DNA of 64,000 bases from Paraoerskovia marina DSM 21750 (GTDB lineage: Bacteria; Actinomycetota; Actinomycetes; Actinomycetales; Cellulomonadaceae), in contig NZ_JNIY01000004.1 in assembly GCF_000701465.1 (NCBI RefSeq), positions 310,001 to 374,000 of the forward strand. The letters run 5' to 3'. The translations under genes were made by a program, and so were the position numbers. Positions 62,596-64,000 of the stretch are shown one piece after another. Each line of letters begins with the position of its first letter. Within the stretch, counting starts at the first letter, position 1. The notes beneath the pieces were generated by a model. It saw only the letters and a list, made by a program, of their open reading frames with translations. It had not been told where the DNA came from and did no database searches.

Positions 62596-64000
62596 ATGGA
62601 CCTCACCGGACTGCTGGCGCCACTGCTCGAGGACGCGGGCGTCCGCGCCGCGGTCGCCGAGGTGCGCTCCCGGGGCGCCGTCGACGTCGTCGGGCCGGCC
62701 GGCGTACGTCCGCCCCTGCTCGCCGCGATGTCGGCCAGGGAGACGGGCCGCCCGCTCGTCGTCGTCACCGCCACCGGGCGCGAGGCGGACGAGATGGCCG
62801 CCAACATCCGCAGCTTTCTGCCCGACGCCGAGTACGACGACGTCGCGGTGCTCCCCAGCTGGGAGACCCTCCCGCACGAGCGCCTGTCGCCGCGCAGCGA
62901 CACCGTCGCCAAGCGGATCGCCGTCTTCCGCCGCCTCGCGCACCCGACTTCCGAGCGCGGTCAGGCCGGGCCGATCCGCATCCTCGTGATGCCGGTGCGG
63001 GCGCTGCTGCAGCCCGTGGTCGACGGGTTGGGAGAGCTGGAGCCCGTCGAGCTGCACGTGGGACAGACCGCAGATCTCACCGACGTCGCCGAGCGCCTCA
63101 CCGCCGCGGCGTACACGCGCGTCGACATGGTCGAGCGCCGCGGCGAGTTCGCGGTCCGCGGGGGCATCCTCGACGTCTTCCCGCCGACGGAGGACCACCC
63201 GCTGCGCGTCGAGTTCTGGGGCGACGAGGCCTCCGAGATCCGCTGGTTCTCGGTGGCCGACCAGCGCTCGCTCGAGGTCTGCGACCACGGGGTCTGGGCC
63301 CCGCCGTGCCGCGAGATCCTGCTCACCGAGGACGTGCGGCAGCGTGCCGCCGCGCTCGTCGAACGGCTGCCCTCCGCCACGGAGATGCTCGACCGGATCG
63401 CCGGCGGCGTCGCGGTCGAGGGCATGGAGTCGCTCGCCCCCGTGCTGGTCGACCGTATGGTCCCGGTCCTCGACCTCGTTCCCGACGACGCCCTGCTCGT
63501 CCTCGACGAGTCCGAGAAGGTGCGGCGGCGCGCGCACGACCTGGTCGCGACGACCGAGGAGTTCCTCGCCGCCGCGTGGACGGGTGCGGCGGCGGGCGGA
63601 TCGACGCCGATCGACCTCTCGGCAGCGTCCTTCCACACCTTCGCCGACGTCCGTGCCGTCTCGGCGCGGCGCGGGCTCGGGTGGTGGACGCTCAGTGCGT
63701 TCGGCATGGATCCTGACGGGGTCTCGACGGGCTCGACCGACGGGGTCTCGACGGGCTCGACCGACGGCTCGTCGGTCGAGCCTGTCGAGACCGGTACCAC
63801 CGCCGTTCCGCAGGTCGAGCCTGTCGAGACCGGCACCACGTTCGTCGTCGGTGCACGCGAGGTCGAGTCGTACCGCGGCGACCTGCAGCGGGCGCTCGAC
63901 GACGTCCGTCGCCTGCAGCGCGACGGCTGGCGTCTGGTGATGACCACCGAGGGCAGCGGGCCCGCGCAGCGGATGGTCGAGCAGCTCTCGGGCGCGGACT
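62596..64000 (+). CDS. mfd: Transcription-repair coupling factor, N-terminal part (runs off the window)
   Basis: The frame opens at ATG 62596, one base after the pth stop, and stays open to the window end (468 codons). It matches the UvrB-like N-terminal region of Mfd: GRPLVVVTATGREADEMAAN, VLPSWETLPHERLSPRSDTV, the damage-sensor-like EFAVRGGILDVFPPTEDHPL and EFWGDEASEIRWF. It couples stalled RNA polymerase to UvrA recruitment. About 37 residues at 63720-63831 are in-frame repeat (VSTGSTD, VEPVETG). The helicase half lies outside the window. Confidence 0.93.
   Translation, partial: MDLTGLLAPLLEDAGVRAAVAEVRSRGAVDVVGPAGVRPPLLAAMSARETGRPLVVVTATGREADEMAANIRSFLPDAEYDDVAVLPSWETLPHERLSPRSDTVAKRIAVFRRLAHPTSERGQAGPIRILVMPVRALLQPVVDGLGELEPVELHVGQTADLTDVAERLTAAAYTRVDMVERRGEFAVRGGILDVFPPTEDHPLRVEFWGDEASEIRWFSVADQRSLEVCDHGVWAPPCREILLTEDVRQRAAALVERLPSATEMLDRIAGGVAVEGMESLAPVLVDRMVPVLDLVPDDALLVLDESEKVRRRAHDLVATTEEFLAAAWTGAAAGGSTPIDLSAASFHTFADVRAVSARRGLGWWTLSAFGMDPDGVSTGSTDGVSTGSTDGSSVEPVETGTTAVPQVEPVETGTTFVVGAREVESYRGDLQRALDDVRRLQRDGWRLVMTTEGSGPAQRMVEQLSGAD
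63720..63831. repeat. In-frame repeat insertion within mfd
   Basis: Two ggtctcgacgggctcgacc copies are followed by two ggtcgagcctgtcgagacc copies in the opposite orientation, all read in the mfd frame. They encode STGSTD and VEPVETG segments in the N-terminal region. Confidence 0.88.

Overview
The window is GC-rich actinobacterial chromosome, most likely from a Micrococcales lineage near Cellulomonas, Sanguibacter or Oerskovia. Support comes from the very high GC, many GTG starts, actinobacterial -10 boxes placed 6-8 bases before start codons, and dispersed GGTCTCGACAGGCTCGACC-type repeats. The gene order metG-tatD-rpf-rsmA-ispE, then glmU-prs-rplY-pth-mfd, with pmt/rsmI and the mscL/FmdB/MTHFS/rimJ block upstream, matches the deeply conserved actinobacterial core region (M. 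tuberculosis Rv0985c to Rv1020). No phage, integrase or IS element is visible.

Layout. 1-8 kb: the 3' part of a YtcJ-like amidohydrolase, a flavin-type oxidase divergent from a PdxR/MocR regulator, an aspartate aminotransferase, an SRPBCC/membrane-protein pair, an OsmC peroxidase, and the thyA-folA operon. 8-12 kb: a GntR regulator divergent from a complete ehuBCDA-like (ectoine-type) uptake operon. 12-22 kb: a secreted discoidin/beta-helix protein, tRNA-Arg, a DUF4839 gene split by one in-frame TAG, and a TetR-controlled operon of two GH3 glycosidases, the second domain-permuted and membrane-anchored. 22-26 kb: a 1367-residue protein that looks like a superfamily I helicase plus nuclease with degraded catalytic motifs, overlapping a 67-residue protein. 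26-33 kb: mscL, a SAF/CpaB-like gene, an FmdB/Ruc-like zinc ribbon protein, a penicillin-acylase-family enzyme, 5-formyl-THF cyclo-ligase, rimJ-like and a GlpR (Rv0996)-like membrane protein.

33-64 kb: tRNA-Ala, a lipoprotein, a GH20 hexosaminidase under a LacI-type operator, protein O-mannosyltransferase divergent from rsmI, pncA, metG-tatD, three consecutive Rpf-type cell-wall hydrolase genes, rsmA-ispE-ABC-F, a MarR/MFS pair, a NatAB-type ABC exporter, a TetR regulator, tRNA-Gln, glmU-prs, a DPM1-like/GtrA fusion, rplY-pth and the start of mfd.

Themes. Cell-envelope functions dominate the second half: GlcNAc supply by GlmU, GlcNAc release by GH20, O-mannosylation by Pmt with a likely lipid-mannose synthase, and wall remodelling by the Rpf genes. 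Folate genes (thyA, folA, MTHFS) are scattered. The most unusual feature is a family of short inverted repeats that sits in gaps and is also inserted in frame inside four protein genes (amidohydrolase, folA, GH20, mfd).
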